Assembly: GCA_012514545.1 (NCBI GenBank)
Contig: JAAZAC010000143.1
Span: 1 to 6,662 of the forward strand
DNA from: Actinomycetales bacterium
GTDB lineage: Bacteria > Actinomycetota > Actinomycetes > Actinomycetales > Cellulomonadaceae
Length of the DNA: 6,662 nucleotides
Direction of reading: 5' to 3'
Position numbers and translations under genes: made by a program. The notes beneath the pieces are model-generated. The model was not told where the DNA came from. It ran no database searches and worked only from the letters and a program-made list of their open reading frames with translations. Shown one piece after another: positions 5,121 to 6,662 of this stretch; position 1 is the stretch's first letter; every line of letters begins with the position of its first letter.

Positions 5121-6334
5121 GGCGCGCCGCGCGGCCGCGCGACCGGGCCTTCCGGCGGGACCGGCTCACCCTCACCCTCGACGGCGCGTTCGTCACGTGG
5201 GGGTGGTTCCTCTACGCGTTCGGCCCGATCGTGCCGGAGATCGCGCGCGAGCAGGACGTGTCGTTCGCGCTCGCCGGGCTGCACGGCACGGCGATGGCGC
5301 TCGGCTCGGTCGCGAGCGGCTCGATCACCCCCACGATCGCCCGGCGGTACGGGCGGCGGGTCCAGCACCTGCTCGGGACGGCGGCGATCGTCGTCGGCAC
5401 CGTCGCGCTCGTGGCGGGGACCACCCTCGCGGCGACGCTGCCCGCGGTCTTCGTCCTCTCGCTCGGCGGCAACCTCACGCTGACGGCGGCGCAGCCCGCG
5501 CTCGTCGTGCACCACGGGTCGGCGGGGCCGTCCGCGGTGACCGAGGCGAACGGCATGGGGTCCGGCATCGGGATCCTCGCCCCGCTCGCGGTGGGCGTCG
5601 CCCTCGGCGCGGGGTGGGGCTGGCGGCCGGCGGTGGCGATCACGGTGCTCCTCGCCGTCGGCGTGGGCGTCGCGATGGCCACGCTGCGGGGCGAGCCGGC
5701 GCTCGACCGGCCCCCGCCCCCGCCGCCCGGCCGGGCCGCGGACGTCCGCTTCCCGCCCGAGCTGTGGTTCTTCTGGGCCTCGATGGTGTGCGGCTCCGCG
5801 ATCGAGTTCTCGACGACGTTCTGGGCCGCCGACCTGCTGCAGACCCGGGCGGGGGCGTCGGTGTCCGTCGCGACCGCGGCCGTCACGGGCCTCATCGCGG
5901 GCATGACGGCGTCCCGCTTCGTCCTCGGGCCGCTCGCCGCGCGCAAGGCGCCGGAGAAGCTGCTCCTCGTCGGGTACGCCGTCGCCCTCGTCGGGTGGGG
6001 GCTGTTCTGGACGGCGACGACCCCGGTGGGCGCCGTCGTCGGGCTGACGGTCGCCGGACTGGGCTACGGGCCGCACTACCCGCTCTCGGTCGCGCTCGTG
6101 CTGCGCGCGGCCGGGTCGCGGCCCGACAAGGCCCAGGGCATCGCGTCGATCGGTGTCGGCGCCGCGGTGGGCGGCGCGCCCTTCGCGCTCGGGGCGCTCG
6201 CGGACGCCGTCGGGACGCACCGGGCGTTCCTCGTCGTCGCCGTGCTCATCGTCGCCGGGGGCGCGGCCGTGGCGCTCGGCCTGCGGGCCGTGCACCGCGG
6301 CCTGCGGCAGCGGGTCCTGCCTACGCTGCCGTGA
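5117..6334 (+). CDS. Major facilitator superfamily (MFS) transporter, substrate unknown
   Basis: This 405-residue membrane protein looks like a complete 12-helix MFS carrier. Approximate membrane segments are 18-40, 51-72, 86-104, 107-130, 148-166, 168-190, then 216-238, 249-270, 281-300, 303-325, 341-362 and 369-390. A basic N-terminus (MRRAARPRDRAFRRDR) and a basic loop after helix 2 (ARRYGRR, 75-81) agree with a cytoplasmic N-terminus and the MFS loop 2-3 motif. The central loop (191-213) has six consecutive prolines (199-204), a likely EF-P-dependent translation site. The helices AQPALVVHHG and EANGMGSGIGILAPL are distinctive, but I cannot name a subfamily or substrate. The ATG overlaps the serC stop (ATGA), implying translational coupling; a serine-related substrate is possible but unproven. 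Its 3' end overlaps the opposing MFS gene by 14 bp. Confidence 0.88.
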   Translation: MRRAARPRDRAFRRDRLTLTLDGAFVTWGWFLYAFGPIVPEIAREQDVSFALAGLHGTAMALGSVASGSITPTIARRYGRRVQHLLGTAAIVVGTVALVAGTTLAATLPAVFVLSLGGNLTLTAAQPALVVHHGSAGPSAVTEANGMGSGIGILAPLAVGVALGAGWGWRPAVAITVLLAVGVGVAMATLRGEPALDRPPPPPPGRAADVRFPPELWFFWASMVCGSAIEFSTTFWAADLLQTRAGASVSVATAAVTGLIAGMTASRFVLGPLAARKAPEKLLLVGYAVALVGWGLFWTATTPVGAVVGLTVAGLGYGPHYPLSVALVLRAAGSRPDKAQGIASIGVGAAVGGAPFALGALADAVGTHRAFLVVAVLIVAGGAAVALGLRAVHRGLRQRVLPTLP

Positions 6335-6662
6335 CGCGGTTCGCGGCCTCCTGGCCGCGCAGCGCGTCCTCGGCCTCGTCGCGGTCCACCGTGTGCCAGT
6401 GCACGGCCAGGTGGGGGCGCGTGCGCAGGCTGTAGCGGACCTCGACGGGCCAGTTGCGCAGCGCCCACAGGCCGGCCAGGCCGGCGGCGAGCAGCGCGCT
6501 GATCGCGCCGACCCCGATCGACCAGCGCGGCCCGAGCACCTCGGCGACCCAGCCGACCACGGGCGAGCCGATCGGCGTCGCGCCGAGGAAGACGAGGAGG
6601 TAGATCGACATGACCCGGCCGCGCATCGCGGGGTCGGTGGACATCTGGATCGTCGCGTTGGC
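6321..6662 (-). CDS. MFS exporter, C-terminal fragment (EntS/MFS_3-like; 5' end outside window)
   Basis: The frame enters from the right edge and ends at TAG (6323-6321), showing the last 113 residues. The first visible residues, ANATIQMSTDPAMRGRVMSI, resemble the segment before helix 11 in MFS_3/EntS-type drug and siderophore exporters, whose usual form is NSTIQ..P..RGRV. Two membrane helices follow (about 17-41 and 47-69 of the visible part), containing GATPIGSPVVGWVAEVLGPRW, then a 44-residue polar cytoplasmic tail ending at NRVTAA. The ATG at 6644 is internal, because the frame stays open and conserved to the edge. It is unrelated in detail to the neighbouring plus-strand MFS gene, so this is not a duplication. 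The overlap of the two 3' ends (6321-6334) leaves no room for an intergenic terminator. The general class is secure; the substrate is unknown. Confidence 0.85.
   Translation of the reverse strand, partial: ANATIQMSTDPAMRGRVMSIYLLVFLGATPIGSPVVGWVAEVLGPRWSIGVGAISALLAAGLAGLWALRNWPVEVRYSLRTRPHLAVHWHTVDRDEAEDALRGQEAANRVTAA

Noticed and set aside
4568..6295. 575-codon minus-strand open frame opposite serC and the MFS gene
   Set aside because: Its composition is Arg/Gly/Asp-rich as expected from the reverse of high-GC coding sequence, and it has no domain signature or ribosome site.
5117..6662. Tandem duplication of the two MFS genes
   Set aside because: They face each other and the visible C-terminal sequences differ in motifs and tail, indicating different MFS families.

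Overview
The window is very GC-rich with strong G/C third-position bias. It reads as ordinary chromosomal DNA of a high-GC actinobacterium; the protein sequences suggest something near Cellulomonas and relatives, but that placement is impressionistic. Supporting signs are a SerC and a DtxR of clear actinobacterial type, a c-di-AMP riboswitch in front of a cell-wall NlpC/P60 gene, GTG starts and an apparently leaderless transcript. I see no transposase, integrase, tRNA, CRISPR array, phage gene or compositional break.

Layout, left to right. (1) 1-189, plus strand: the C-terminal end of an Lrp/AsnC-family regulator cut by the window edge. (2) Three minus-strand genes, read right to left: a secreted NlpC/P60 peptidase (2017-2766), an HNH endonuclease (1289-1858) and a tandem-domain universal stress protein (220-1203). 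A strong hairpin after the NlpC/P60 gene probably separates it from the HNH gene. (3) 2767-3173 holds no gene but is dense in signals. It contains a well-formed ydaO-type (c-di-AMP) riboswitch, a sigma-70-type promoter, a GTNAC direct repeat with 11-bp period overlapping the -35 box (MtrA-like), a 14-bp palindrome at the predicted transcription start, and a short 11-bp tandem repeat. (4) 3174-3881, minus: a DtxR/IdeR-type metal-dependent repressor with all metal ligands present. (5) Divergent from it, serC (3990-5120) and an MFS transporter (5117-6334) form a tightly overlapping plus-strand pair. (6) 6321 to the right edge, minus: the C-terminal end of a second, unrelated MFS exporter, overlapping the first MFS gene tail to tail by 14 bp.

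The genes do not make one pathway. The most coherent story is the NlpC/P60 locus, where a peptidoglycan hydrolase seems to be controlled at transcription initiation (possible MtrA site) and again in the mRNA leader (c-di-AMP riboswitch). serC and the MFS gene are very likely co-transcribed; the transported substrate is unknown. I do not find an undescribed multi-gene system here. The best leads are regulatory.
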